The notes: a model not told the origin generated them from the letters alone. Shown: positions 8,374-17,349, counted from the stretch's first letter. The stretch is DNA of 64,000 nt from Micromonospora chalcea (GCF_002926165.1 NZ_MAGP01000001.1:310001-374000), one strand, 5' to 3'. A program made the numbers and translations.

Positions 8374-9363
8374 CGCCGCGCCGTCCGGGACGACCAGGGC
8401 CCGCCGCCCGCGCATCTCGCCGTCCTCCACCATCCGGTGCGCCTCCCGCATCGCGGACAGCGGAAGCCGCACCACCTCGCGCGGGCGCAGCCGGCCGGCC
8501 GCGAGCAGCCGGTTGATGAAACCGGCCGCCTCCGCCAGTTCCGCGGTCGTGGCGAGCGAGATGACGAAACCGACTATCGACCTGTCGTTCGTGTACAGCT
8601 CACCGGCGGGCAGCGCCGGACGGGTCCGCGCGCCCGCGAGCAGCACGATCCGCCCCCGTACGGCGAGTTGCCCGACCGCCAGGTCCAGGTCGTTGGTGCC
8701 GGAGGTGTCCAGGTAGACGTGGACGCCCTCCGGGCAGGACGCGGCGAGCCGGTCACCGAGATCCGGTGCGGCGTAGTCGACCACCTCGACCGCGCCGGCG
8801 GCCCGGCAGAACGCCTCGTCCCGGGGCGCCGCGGTGGCGACCACGCGCGCGCCCAGCGCCGTCGCCGTCGTGATCAACGCGGAGCCGACGTTGCCGCCGC
8901 CACCGCCCACCACCACCGTCTCACCGGGGCGCATGCGGCCGTGCACCGCCAGCGCCAGGTAGGCGGTGGCGGCCGGGTGCAGCACGGTGACGGCCTCCAC
9001 CGAGGCCGCCGCCGGTAGCGGGTACAGCCGGTCCGCGGGCACCACCACCTGTTCGGCGGCCGCGCCCTGACGCCCGCCGTGGCCCAGGCTGTTGCACCAG
9101 ACCCGGTCGCCGGGGCGGAAGCCGGCCACGCCGTCACCGGCGTGCGCGACCACGCCCACCACGTCCCGGCCCACCACGAACGGCAGTGGGACCGGCGTAC
9201 GGTACGTGCCGGCCCGCACGAACGTGTCGACGTGGTTGACGGTGGTGGCGAGCGTGTCGACCAGCACGTCGGTGGGGCCCGGCCGGGGCGCGGGCAACTC
9301 GCCGTACCGGATCTCGGTGGCCGGCCCCAGCCGGTCGACGTAGGCGGCCCGCACTGTCGTCAT
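8341..9363 (-). CDS. Zinc-type alcohol dehydrogenase/quinone oxidoreductase
   Basis: 340-residue medium-chain dehydrogenase/reductase. It has an N-terminal GroES-like part and a Rossmann segment GGGGGNVGSALI near residue 150, and the NADPH-quinone oxidoreductase pattern continues through GRIVLLAGA. The structural-zinc cysteine cluster is absent, so it fits the quinone reductase branch. ATG at 9363 overlaps the stop of the N-acetyltransferase gene. It could reduce a quinone or enone intermediate of the left-hand cluster. Its 3' end overlaps the convergent PucR gene by 33 bases. Confidence 0.88.
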   Translation of the reverse strand: MTTVRAAYVDRLGPATEIRYGELPAPRPGPTDVLVDTLATTVNHVDTFVRAGTYRTPVPLPFVVGRDVVGVVAHAGDGVAGFRPGDRVWCNSLGHGGRQGAAAEQVVVPADRLYPLPAAASVEAVTVLHPAATAYLALAVHGRMRPGETVVVGGGGGNVGSALITTATALGARVVATAAPRDEAFCRAAGAVEVVDYAAPDLGDRLAASCPEGVHVYLDTSGTNDLDLAVGQLAVRGRIVLLAGARTRPALPAGELYTNDRSIVGFVISLATTAELAEAAGFINRLLAAGRLRPREVVRLPLSAMREAHRMVEDGEMRGRRALVVPDGAASQLGEQAVQA

Positions 9364-10199
9364 CGGCGGGCCGGCCCGCCGTCGTCGTTCTGGAAGAACG
9401 CCATGCGCGACGACTGGTCCGCGTACGGGCTCGGCGTCGGCGGCTTGTCCAGGACGATCCCGAACCACCGCCGGTACGCCTCCAGCAGCGCGTCGCCGTC
9501 GGTGAGCGTCTCGACGCTCCGGCGGTCGCCGGCGATGACCGTCAGCACGTCGCCCTGCAGGGTGACCCGGCCGTCGGCGGTGGGCAGCGTGCAGAACATG
9601 TTCCGCAGGAACGGCGAGTCCGGGCAGGTGCGGTACCACCACAGGTTCTGCCGGAAGTCGGCCAGGTCGGCCGGCTCGTCGTAGAACCGGTACTGCAGCG
9701 CGTCGTTGCGGTACACGTCGACGACCCCCGGCTCGACCCGCCGGGTGGCGAACCGGCCGTGCGGGTCCACGTACGGTTCGGCCGCGTCGAGCCGGAACGG
9801 AAACCGGCTGTTCTTGCCGAAGCCGACGTCGACCAGCCAGCGGGAGCCGGTCTCGGGCAGGTCCACGGTCAGCATCAGATGATTGTGCGGGCCGTTGAAC
9901 CGCCCGGAGAGCCAAACCCGCCCCTGATGCAGCGTCACCGCGAAACCCAGCGCCCGCAACAGGAAGAACAGCGAGGTGTTGATCTCGAAGCAGCCGCCGC
10001 CGCGGCGCTGGCGGATCACCTTGTCCAGCACCCGCTCGTCCATGTAGATCTCGTGGCCCAGGTGGTAGTCCAGGTTCTCGAACGGCACCGTGAACGTGTG
10101 GCGTTCCTGCAGGTCGCGCAGCGCCGCCAGGTCCGGCCGCTCGGGGCGGGCGGCGCCGATCCGGTCCAGGTAGCCGCGCACCTGCTCGTCGGTCAGCAC
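9360..10199 (-). CDS. Arylamine N-acetyltransferase family protein (copy 1)
   Basis: 279 residues, normal length for the family. The catalytic triad is intact: Cys70 in RGGGCFEIN, His107 in NHLML and Asp124 in LVDVGFG. Such enzymes acetylate aromatic amines from acetyl-CoA; biosynthetic relatives (RifF type) form macrolactams, and a Streptomyces griseus homologue acetylates 2-aminophenols including 3-amino-4-hydroxybenzoate. It lies three bases after a close paralogue and overlaps the dehydrogenase start. Its acceptor could be an aminophenol or aminohydroxybenzoate of this locus. Confidence 0.92.
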   Translation of the reverse strand: MLTDEQVRGYLDRIGAARPERPDLAALRDLQERHTFTVPFENLDYHLGHEIYMDERVLDKVIRQRRGGGCFEINTSLFFLLRALGFAVTLHQGRVWLSGRFNGPHNHLMLTVDLPETGSRWLVDVGFGKNSRFPFRLDAAEPYVDPHGRFATRRVEPGVVDVYRNDALQYRFYDEPADLADFRQNLWWYRTCPDSPFLRNMFCTLPTADGRVTLQGDVLTVIAGDRRSVETLTDGDALLEAYRRWFGIVLDKPPTPSPYADQSSRMAFFQNDDGGPARR

Positions 10200-10202
10200 G
10201 GC

Positions 10203-11012
10203 TCAGTCCCGCTCGTACGACATGCGCATCGACTTCTTGACGTGCGGACTCGGCTTCGGCGGCGCGTCCAGCTTGATGCCGAAGTACTTGTCGTACGCCG
10301 CCAGCAGGTCGTCGTCGTTGGTGATCCGTTCGATGCGCCGCTCGTCGCCGTCGATCACGACGAGTTTGTTCTCCCGCAGGATGATGCGCCCGTTCTCGGT
10401 CGGCAGCGTGCAGGAGAGGTTCTGCAGGAAAGGCGAGTCCGGTGAGGTGCGGTACCACCACAGCACCTGCATGCCGTCGGCGGCCACGACCGGCTCGTCG
10501 TAGAAGCGGTACTGCAGCGCGTCGGCCCGGAAGACGTCGGTGGCGTTGTCGGCGACCCGCTTGGTGGAGAAGGTGCCGTGCGGGTCCTCCTGCGGCTGCG
10601 GCGACTCCAGCAGCAGCGGGTAGCGGCTGCTGCGACCCAGGCCGACGTCGCTCAGCCACCGCTGCTCGCCGATGCGCACCGTGGTCACCGAGTGGTTGTA
10701 CGGCGGCGTGAACTCGTGACCGAGCCAGACCCGGCCCTGGTGCAGCGTGACGTCGAAGCCCAGCGCCTCCAGCAGGTAGTGGAACGCGTTGTTGATCTCA
10801 CCGCAGCCGCCGCCGCGGTTCTGGTACACGATCTTCTCGACCACCCGCTCGTCGATGAAGATCTCCTTGCCGAGGTGGTAGTCGATGGTCTCGAACGGCA
10901 CCGTCAGCTCGTGCTGCGCGTGCAGCAGCCGCAGCGCCTCGGCGTCGAGCCGCTCCGGCCGGGCCACACCGATGCGGTTCAGGTACGCGTCGACAAGCGT
11001 GTCGTCGAGCAT
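10203..11012 (-). CDS. Arylamine N-acetyltransferase family protein (copy 2)
   Basis: 269 residues, paralogous to the gene just downstream: similar layout, the same opening pattern (IGxARPER) and the same ends around LDKPP/LDAPP. Triad Cys70 (NRGGGCGEIN), His107 (YNHSVT), Asp122 (LSDVGLG) is intact. Start ATG at 11012 is preceded by AGGAGAG, which lies across the end of the amidohydrolase gene. Two intact copies suggest two different acyl transfers or a heteromeric amide synthase rather than a simple duplication, since they have diverged around the active site. Confidence 0.92.
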   Translation of the reverse strand: MLDDTLVDAYLNRIGVARPERLDAEALRLLHAQHELTVPFETIDYHLGKEIFIDERVVEKIVYQNRGGGCGEINNAFHYLLEALGFDVTLHQGRVWLGHEFTPPYNHSVTTVRIGEQRWLSDVGLGRSSRYPLLLESPQPQEDPHGTFSTKRVADNATDVFRADALQYRFYDEPVVAADGMQVLWWYRTSPDSPFLQNLSCTLPTENGRIILRENKLVVIDGDERRIERITNDDDLLAAYDKYFGIKLDAPPKPSPHVKKSMRMSYERD

Positions 11013-11016
11013 GTGG

Positions 11017-12012
11017 TCACTCTCCTGTCGAGGGGAAGCGGGCGAACAGCTTCGCCGCGTTGGACCGGTTGACCGCGGCCCACCACCCCGGATCGAGGTC
11101 CGCGTGGCGCGCCACTCCCGCACCGATCGAGGCGCCGAAGGACTCCGGCATGAACGGGTAGTCGGAGCCGACCAGGACCCGTTCCGGATCGGCGAACAGC
11201 CGCAGCGAGGCGAGCGCGTGCCGGCCGCACATCGCCACGTCGAAGTAGAGGCGGCGGAGCAGGGCGAGGGGATCGTCCGGCAGGCGGTCGGCGAGGTCGC
11301 GGTTGATGACCGGGCCGTAGGTGAGCCGGTCGGCGTAGTAGGTGACCCCGCCGCCGCCGTGCGGCAGGATGATCCGCAGCTCGGGGAACCGCTCCAGCGT
11401 GCCGTTGTAGAGCAGCTGCGCCACCAGCCGCACCGTCTCGAACGGGAACTCGTACAGCGACAGCGGCAGCCCGAAGGCGGGCTGGCCGGTGGCCGGCGGC
11501 ACCGCCGGGTGCACGAAGATCGGCGTGCGCCGCCGCTCGGCCTCGGCCAGCAGCGGATCGAGCCGGCGGTCACCGACGTAGAGCCCGTCGTAGTTGGTGA
11601 GCAGCCCGAGCCCGTCCAGGCCGAGCACGTCGACCGCGTGGACGAACTCCGTCACGCAGTCGTCGAGGTGGGGGAAGGGCAGCACCGCGAACGCGCCGAA
11701 GCGGCAGTCGCCGGCCGCCACGAACTCGGCCAGGTACTCGTTCAGCCGCCGCGCGAGAGCGCGGCTGCGGGCGCGGTCCAGCGACGGTACGCCCGGCCAG
11801 AGGCTGACCAGCGCGGCGCGTATGCCCTGCCGGTCCATCATGGCGATGCTGCCCGACCGGCTCCAGGTGGGGCGGTCGACTCCGGAAAGAACAGTGGAAC
11901 CACCCAATTCGCGAAGCTCGGCCGCATAGAAATCGGGAATTATGTGATGGTGCACGTCGATGGCGTCCATCCACGGTGACCCGGCCGGACCGTTTACGGG
12001 TTTGGCGTCCAC
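11017..12012 (-). CDS. Metal-dependent amidohydrolase (ACMSD/hydroxybenzoate decarboxylase family)
   Basis: 331 residues in the amidohydrolase_2 family, which includes non-oxidative aromatic decarboxylases. Metal ligands are visible: the HxH motif in DVHHHIIP (His21/His23), a later histidine in FVHPAVPP, a histidine in LPHGGGG and the aspartate of GSDYPF. The N-terminus could begin at Met1 or at the second methionine (residue 15), just before the HxH motif. It is the first gene of the leftward run ending in the N-acetyltransferases and oxidoreductase. A decarboxylation or ring-hydrolysis step on an aminohydroxybenzoate is plausible. Confidence 0.85.
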   Translation of the reverse strand: MDAKPVNGPAGSPWMDAIDVHHHIIPDFYAAELRELGGSTVLSGVDRPTWSRSGSIAMMDRQGIRAALVSLWPGVPSLDRARSRALARRLNEYLAEFVAAGDCRFGAFAVLPFPHLDDCVTEFVHAVDVLGLDGLGLLTNYDGLYVGDRRLDPLLAEAERRRTPIFVHPAVPPATGQPAFGLPLSLYEFPFETVRLVAQLLYNGTLERFPELRIILPHGGGGVTYYADRLTYGPVINRDLADRLPDDPLALLRRLYFDVAMCGRHALASLRLFADPERVLVGSDYPFMPESFGASIGAGVARHADLDPGWWAAVNRSNAAKLFARFPSTGE

Positions 12013-12084
12013 ATCCGCATCGTGGTGATCGGAGCGCGCCCGGCCAAGGCGGTGCGGGTGAATATGTCACGTCGGTTCCGGCGG

Positions 12085-12114
12085 TTGCCCTGCCCGTTGC
12101 GGGTGCCATACATT
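12085..12114 (+). promoter_or_regulatory. Candidate promoter of KAS III gene
   Basis: TTGCCC (12085-12090), an 18-base spacer and TACATT (12109-12114) in a locally AT-richer stretch, giving a transcript start about 100 bases before the chosen KAS III start codon. Matches a housekeeping-type promoter only loosely. Confidence 0.35.
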
Positions 12115-12223
12115 GACCGCAGGTCTGGTCTGGAGGACCGTCGACACTATTCGCCGCGAAGTCGGTGCCCGTCCCTATCGCAATTTTCGCGATCGACGGC
12201 TGGTGAAGAAATGGACCTGGCGC

Positions 12224-13228
12224 ATGCTCACATATTCGCGTGGCGACCGGCCGATCGGTGTGCTCGGCACCGGCTCCTACCTGCCCGGCCGGGTGGTGAC
12301 TAACGACGAGGCGGCCGAGCACGCCGGCGTGACCGGCGACTGGGTGTTCGAGAAGACGGCGATCCGGCAGCGGCGGTGGGCCAAGCCGGACGAGGCGACC
12401 TCCGACCTGGCGATCGGCGCGGCGCGCATCGCGCTCGCGGACGCCGGCGTCGACCCGGCCGACCTGGCGCTCGTCGTGGTGGCCACATCGACGCCGGATT
12501 CGCCGCAACCACCCACGGCCAGCGTCGTCGCCCACGAGATCGGCGCCGGACGGGGTACCGCCGCGTTCGACGTCAACGCGGTGTGCAGCGGCTTCAGCTA
12601 CGGGCTCGCGGTCGCCGAGCGGCTGGTGACCGCAGCGGGGGACCGGCCGGCGCTGGTGATCGGCGCGGACGTCTACTCGCGCATCCTGTCGCCGCAGGAC
12701 CGCCGGACAGTGGTGCTGTTCGGCGACGGCGCGGGCGCCGCGGTGATCGGGGTCGGTGGCGCGCACCGGGTCGTGGCCACCCGGCTGCTCAGCTTCGCCG
12801 AGGCGCGCGGGCTGATCGGAGTGGCGGCCGGTGGCAGCCGCCTGCCGGCCTCGGAGCAGACGCTCCGGGACGGCTCGCACCACTTCCGGATGGACGGCCG
12901 GGGAGTACGCGAGTTCATCGACACGTACGTGGTCGCCGGCATCGCGGAGTTCCTGGCCGAGCACGGTGTGCCGCCGCACCGGCTCGGGCATCTGGTGCCG
13001 CACCAGGCCAACGGCCGGATCCTCGCCTCGATGGCGGAGCGGCTCGGGCTGCCCTTCGACCGTGTCGCCAGCACGTACACCGCCTACGGCAACACCGGCG
13101 CCGCCGCGGTGCCCATCACCTACGACCAGCTGTGCCGCTCCGGCCGGGTCCGCGTCGGCGACCTCGTGCTGCTCACCGCATTCGGCGGCGGGATGTCCAT
13201 GGGGATGACCCTGCTCCAGGCCGGCTGA
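12224..13228 (+). CDS. 3-oxoacyl-ACP synthase III (KAS III) family protein
   Basis: 334 residues from ATG 12224. The frame stays open upstream to 12113, but the first 37 residues are basic and outside the family, and the chosen start gives the usual length. Catalytic Cys121 (AVCSGFS), His260 (VPHQANG) and Asn290 (YGNTGAA) are all present, so it should be an active thiolase-fold enzyme. No acyl carrier protein or other polyketide gene is near. Stand-alone KAS III proteins in clusters often act as acyltransferases or load unusual starters. It is divergent from the amidohydrolase operon. Confidence 0.85.
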   Translation: MLTYSRGDRPIGVLGTGSYLPGRVVTNDEAAEHAGVTGDWVFEKTAIRQRRWAKPDEATSDLAIGAARIALADAGVDPADLALVVVATSTPDSPQPPTASVVAHEIGAGRGTAAFDVNAVCSGFSYGLAVAERLVTAAGDRPALVIGADVYSRILSPQDRRTVVLFGDGAGAAVIGVGGAHRVVATRLLSFAEARGLIGVAAGGSRLPASEQTLRDGSHHFRMDGRGVREFIDTYVVAGIAEFLAEHGVPPHRLGHLVPHQANGRILASMAERLGLPFDRVASTYTAYGNTGAAAVPITYDQLCRSGRVRVGDLVLLTAFGGGMSMGMTLLQAG

Positions 13229-13239
13229 ACCGTCCGGGC

Positions 13240-13270
13240 GGGCGCCGGTGCCCGGTGGTCATCGGCGCCC
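13240..13270. terminator. Bidirectional terminator hairpin
   Basis: GGGCGCCG (13240-13247) pairs with CGGCGCCC (13263-13270) across a 15-base loop, between the convergent ends of the KAS III and IS701-like genes. Confidence 0.5.
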
Positions 13271-13278
13271 GTCGCGCG

Positions 13279-14373
13279 TCAGGAGGTGCGCCGCAGGGCC
13301 GGCTCCGGCCGGCCGTGCGTCGCGAGCACGGTGTGCGCCGCCGACGCCAGCGTCACGTGGCGGTGCCAGCCCCGGTACGAGCGGCCGGTGAAGTCGCGCA
13401 GTCCCACCTGGTCGCCGGTGGACTCCAGGTCGTCGGTGACCCGCCGGACCAGCGCCGCCCGGCGGACCAGGTCGGCGAGGCCGATGTCGCCGCGACTGGT
13501 CAGCCACAGCTGGCCGGGCTCACCGCGCCCCGGCGCGCTCAGCTCCACCAGAAGCAGGGGATCGTAGCTGCGGGTGCTGGGCAGCCGAACCGCGACGGTG
13601 CCGGCCAGCACCGGCGGGCGCGCCGTGAGCCCGAAGACCGGCCTGCGCTGGTGCCGTACGGTCGCCGCCAGGTCGCCGGCCGGCTCGGCGGTGGCGCCGG
13701 CGGCCGGGACCAGCCGCAGGCCGGCGGGCACCCGGACCAGCACCGGCGCTCCGGCGGCCCGTAACCGGCGGACCACCGCCTCGACGTCCATCTCCCGCGC
13801 GTCCACCACGACCAGCTCGCCGGCCGGCGCCCCCAGTTCCAGGTACGCCTCGACGGTGCAGGCGCCCAGCGACTGGGCGACCAGGTCGTCCGGGATGGCC
13901 GCGCGCCGGCGGCGCTTCTCGTCGGACAACCAGTCCTCGTTGAGGTGCAGCCGCCAGTTGACCGGCGTGACGACGCTCGTCGAGGCCGCCCAGAGACCAA
14001 CCGCGTGCTGCGCGTTGAGGGACTGCCCCAGGCCCGGCGAGTACCGGCGGCCGACGCCCACCGAGTGCGTCCCGGCCTTGCGGATCAGGGTCGGGTGCAG
14101 CACCCAGGTCCGGGCCCCGCAGAGGCGCGTGACGTGCCGGGCGAGCGCCCGCCGGACCGGCATCCAGTCCCAGGTGGAGTCGCTGACGAAATGGTGCAGC
14201 GCCTGCTCCGCGGCGGGTTCCGTGGAGATCGCGGCGATGTTGCGGATCGACTTGCGTCCCCGGGCCAGCAGCAGCCCGCGGACGTACTCCCGGCCGCGCC
14301 GTCGCTGATCGCTGCGCGGCAGCCCGGCCAGGATGTCGTCACACAGATCCGTCAGGTCCTCGTCCAGCAGCAT
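13279..14373 (-). CDS. IS701-type transposase-like DDE protein
   Basis: 364 residues from an ATG at 14373 with a strong GAGGAGG site ahead. The sequence (RKSIRNIAAIS near residue 41, HHFVSDSTWDW near 60, then a beta-rich core) matches the IS701 DDE endonuclease family. In actinomycetes, isolated members of this family often sit beside biosynthetic clusters without insertion-sequence ends. I see no flanking inverted repeats or target duplication here, so it may be domesticated or a remnant. It carries a rare TTA leucine codon at 13764-13762 (codon 204). Confidence 0.75.
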   Translation of the reverse strand: MLLDEDLTDLCDDILAGLPRSDQRRRGREYVRGLLLARGRKSIRNIAAISTEPAAEQALHHFVSDSTWDWMPVRRALARHVTRLCGARTWVLHPTLIRKAGTHSVGVGRRYSPGLGQSLNAQHAVGLWAASTSVVTPVNWRLHLNEDWLSDEKRRRRAAIPDDLVAQSLGACTVEAYLELGAPAGELVVVDAREMDVEAVVRRLRAAGAPVLVRVPAGLRLVPAAGATAEPAGDLAATVRHQRRPVFGLTARPPVLAGTVAVRLPSTRSYDPLLLVELSAPGRGEPGQLWLTSRGDIGLADLVRRAALVRRVTDDLESTGDQVGLRDFTGRSYRGWHRHVTLASAAHTVLATHGRPEPALRRTS

Positions 14374-14513
14374 CCTGCCTCCTCGCGGCGCGGCGGCGAA
14401 TCCACACGAGCTTGGAACCCGCGGCGAGGATGGTCGAGGTGCTGGCGGCACCGCCCTCGGGGCCACAGTGGTTGGCCGAGGCGCAGGTCGCCGGGAGGCC
14501 CGCGGGGCGGGCG

Positions 14514-15209
14514 TCACTTGCCGATGTGCAGCGCCTCCCGGATGAACATCTGCGCGAAGGTCGGCGCGCCGGTGGTGGTCACCACGTCGATGAACTGGCC
14601 GACGTGAAGGTCCTCGGTCGCCTCCCGGACGAGCAGGTCGGCCAGGTCGGTGCGGGAGGTGAACCGGCCGGGGAGCCGGCGCGGCTCGGCCCGGTAGTCG
14701 GTCACGCCGTCACCGTCGAAGAGGCCGGCCGGACGAATGACCGTCCAGTCCAGACCGCTTTCCGACACCACCTTCTCCATCCGCGCCATGTCCTCGTAGA
14801 CGGTGCGTCCCATCCGCAGCAGGATCGGCGCGATGATCTTCTTGAACGTGAACGTCTCGCCCTCGGCGTGCTCGCCGCTGGTGCCGGTCGACGTCACGCA
14901 GACCAGCCGGCGCAGGCCGTGGGCCCGCATCGCGGCGATCATGTTGGCGGCGCCCTCGGAGTAGGTTCGCACCGTCTCCTTCGTGTACGGCACACCCAGC
15001 GTCGAGATCACCGCCTGCTGGCCGGCGACGGCGGCGTCGACAGCCGCGGCGTCCAGCACGTCGGCGCCCACCACCCGCAGGTTCTCGCCCCGCACCGGGA
15101 AGGACTCCGGACGCCGGGTCACTGCTGTGACGACGTGGCCCCGGGCCATCGCCAGCTCGGTGGCCAGCCGGCCGGTGGGCCCGTTCGCGCCGAACACCAC
15201 GAGTCTCAT
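14514..15209 (-). CDS. NAD(P)H-binding (atypical SDR) oxidoreductase
   Basis: 231 residues. It begins with the Rossmann motif MRLVVFGANGPTGRLA, with glycine-rich GANGPTG at residues 7-13, and has the later stretch LDWTVIRPAGL typical of the atypical short-chain group that includes flavin and biliverdin reductase-like proteins. Start ATG 15209 was chosen because it opens the fold; the upstream extension is unlike the family. It is divergently arranged with a TetR gene 128 bases away, the usual layout for a repressor controlling its neighbour. Confidence 0.85.
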   Translation of the reverse strand: MRLVVFGANGPTGRLATELAMARGHVVTAVTRRPESFPVRGENLRVVGADVLDAAAVDAAVAGQQAVISTLGVPYTKETVRTYSEGAANMIAAMRAHGLRRLVCVTSTGTSGEHAEGETFTFKKIIAPILLRMGRTVYEDMARMEKVVSESGLDWTVIRPAGLFDGDGVTDYRAEPRRLPGRFTSRTDLADLLVREATEDLHVGQFIDVVTTTGAPTFAQMFIREALHIGK

Positions 15210-15337
15210 CTGGCCCCACCTCTTCGTCGGCGCGAGGGTCGAACGACGGTCCAGCAGTCGAACAACGTTCCGGTGCCCGACCAATGTACTACGCTCACGG
15301 GCGGAACAGGCAGATTTCGGGCGAGGCGGGTGACGGG

Positions 15338-16012
15338 ATGGCGGAGCGGAGCCGGAGCCTGTGGCTACGGACGACGTCGGCGCGGCCCGACCCGCCGCTG
15401 ACCGTCGAACGCATCACCGCCGCCGCGGTCGAGCTGCTGGACGAGGACGACGTCGGGCAGCTCACCATGCGCCGCCTCGCCGACCGCCTCGGCGTCGGCA
15501 CGACCACGCTCTACTGGCACGTGGACACCAAGGAGGACGTGATCGACCTCGCGGTCGACGCGGTGTTCGCCGCCACGCCGCCACCGCCACCCGGCGACGA
15601 CTGGCGGGCGGACGTCACGACGCTGCTGACCGAGCGCCGTGCCGCGTTGCTGCGGCACCCGTGGTCGGCGGTGATGCGACGTCGTCCCGCGGTCGGCCCC
15701 GGCTTCCTGTCCTGGATGGAGTTCCTCCAGGCCACCCTGACCCGCGCCGGGTTCACCTCCCGGGACGTCACCGCGGCGAGCTGGGTGCTCTACAGCCACG
15801 TCCAGGGCTCCGCGGCCAGCCAGGCCACGCTGCGGTGGTCGGTGGCCGAACGCCGGGAGGGCCAGCTGATGCTGGAGCGGCACAGCGCCAGCTATCCCAC
15901 ACTGGCCGCGCAGCGACACCTGCTCGACGACGACTGGGACACGAACTTCGCGCTCGGGCTGGCGTACGTGCTCGACGGTCTGACCGCCCGCGCCGCAGCC
16001 GGCGCCACCTGA
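15338..16012 (+). CDS. TetR-family repressor with tetracycline-repressor-type C-terminus
   Basis: 224 residues from ATG 15338. The helix-turn-helix lies around residues 30-65 (TMRRLADRLGVGTTTLYWHV), followed by a ligand-binding domain of the TetR_C type. An upstream in-frame ATG at 15284 is possible but has a poorer ribosome site. The shared upstream region with the divergent NAD(P)H-binding gene should hold its operator. Ligand unknown. Confidence 0.88.
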   Translation: MAERSRSLWLRTTSARPDPPLTVERITAAAVELLDEDDVGQLTMRRLADRLGVGTTTLYWHVDTKEDVIDLAVDAVFAATPPPPPGDDWRADVTTLLTERRAALLRHPWSAVMRRRPAVGPGFLSWMEFLQATLTRAGFTSRDVTAASWVLYSHVQGSAASQATLRWSVAERREGQLMLERHSASYPTLAAQRHLLDDDWDTNFALGLAYVLDGLTARAAAGAT

Positions 16013-16025
16013 GGCCGGACACGCC

Positions 16026-16054
16026 GAACCGGCCCGCGCCGGGCGGGCCGGTTC
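16026..16054. terminator. Bidirectional terminator hairpin
   Basis: Perfect 12-base arms (GAACCGGCCCGC and its complement) with a five-base loop, between the convergent TetR and WrbA-like genes. No T-run, as usual for actinomycetes. Confidence 0.7.
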
Positions 16055-16063
16055 ACGTCGGAG

Positions 16064-16732
16064 TCAGAGGCCGAACTTCTCCGCCAGCAGCCGGCGGTCC
16101 ACGTACTTGATCGCCGACGTGGTCTGCTCGCGGCCGATCTTGTACGCGGTGGCCACCTCGACCAGCCGCAGCGCCTGGTACTCGAGGGCGGCGAGGTTGT
16201 CCTCGTGGACGTTGTTCGCCTCGTGCCGGGAGACGCTGCACGTGCCGTACGGCGCGCCGTTGTTCGGCAGGCCGAGCACCTCGACGCTGGAGCCGTTCGG
16301 GACGATCAGCGAACCCCAGTGGCAGATGCAGTTGTGCAGCGCCAGGATGGCCGCCTGCTGCCCGGCGTGCGGCATCGAGCCGGACGCGAACACGGACACC
16401 ACCTTGTTCGCCAGGTCACCCGGAATGGCGACCGGTCCGGAGTGGTCGATGAAGTCGAGGATCTGCGGAGCCGGCAGCCCGTAGTGCACCGGTGTGCCGA
16501 TCATGATGGCGTCCGCCGCGACCAGGTCCGCGAGCGTGGCCACCGGGACGTCCGCGGTCTCGGCGTTGAGCTCGGCGTACGCCTTGTGGTCGAGCACCAT
16601 CGGGCTGGGCAGGTCGGGCACCTTGTAGAGCTGCGCCTCCGCGCCCGCCTTCACCGCCGCAGCCGCCGCGGCCACGGCCATCTGGTAGGTATTCCCGCTG
16701 CGGGAGTGGAAGATGATTGCCACCTTGATCAC
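16064..16732 (-). CDS. Flavodoxin-fold NAD(P)H:quinone oxidoreductase (WrbA-like)
   Basis: 222 residues. The FMN phosphate loop is HSRSGNTYQMA near residues 8-18 and the family segment GTPVHYGLPAPQ follows at about 95. These proteins reduce quinones by two electrons and protect against redox stress. Start is GTG at 16732, chosen for its GAGGAG ribosome site nine bases upstream; an earlier in-frame start adds a sequence unlike the family. Could detoxify quinone intermediates, but it may simply be a neighbour. Confidence 0.85.
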   Translation of the reverse strand: MIKVAIIFHSRSGNTYQMAVAAAAAAVKAGAEAQLYKVPDLPSPMVLDHKAYAELNAETADVPVATLADLVAADAIMIGTPVHYGLPAPQILDFIDHSGPVAIPGDLANKVVSVFASGSMPHAGQQAAILALHNCICHWGSLIVPNGSSVEVLGLPNNGAPYGTCSVSRHEANNVHEDNLAALEYQALRLVEVATAYKIGREQTTSAIKYVDRRLLAEKFGL

Positions 16733-16922
16733 AGGAACGCTCCTCACGAGTCGATGCGCCTGGGCACCGCATGGGCCATCTACGGGCATCCTGTCGGCCG
16801 CGCCCCGCCCGGCAAACGGCGCGGATCTTAGTTAGTCACCTCGATGTCCGCCGGGGCCGCGACCTGACAGAACCGGCCCGTCACCGTTGACCGGTCCGTC
16901 CCGGTGCGGGTGTGCTGCGCCC

Positions 16923-17339
16923 ATGTCGAACGCTTCCGCGGAACCGCCCGCCGCACCCACCGACCCCGCCGCGCTCCTGCCCCTGTTCGAGCGCGCGTTC
17001 AACAACCGCGATCTCGACCAGCTGGAGCAGCTCTACGAGCCGGACGCCCTGCTGATCCTCGCCCCCGGCACGGTTCTGACCGGCGACCAGAGGCGCGCGC
17101 GCAGCCGGGAGGAGCAGCACTTCCTGCCGATCAAGGTGGCCGTCCGCCACCAGTACGTCACCGGCGACATCGCCCTGGTGATCAACGACTACGTCCACGA
17201 GGGAACCGGACCCGACGGCACCCCGCTCCGGATCGAGGGCACCGCCGTCGACGTGCTCCGGCGCGGCGCGGACGGCGCCTGGCGCTGCGTCATCAGCAAC
17301 CCCGCCGGCCTGGGCGCCGCCGATCCCACCGCACCCTGA
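16923..17339 (+). CDS. SnoaL/DUF4440-like nuclear transport factor 2 fold protein
   Basis: 138 residues. The pattern LLPLFERAFNNRDLDQLEQLYEP near the N-terminus, split here by context, is the standard NTF2-like opening, followed by beta strands ending in WRCVISNPAG. Such proteins are small-molecule isomerases, cyclases or of unknown function. Start ATG 16923 was preferred to one 36 bases upstream because the family begins just after it; the ribosome site is weak in both cases. Confidence 0.75.
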   Translation: MSNASAEPPAAPTDPAALLPLFERAFNNRDLDQLEQLYEPDALLILAPGTVLTGDQRRARSREEQHFLPIKVAVRHQYVTGDIALVINDYVHEGTGPDGTPLRIEGTAVDVLRRGADGAWRCVISNPAGLGAADPTAP

Positions 17340-17349
17340 CCACTGTCGA

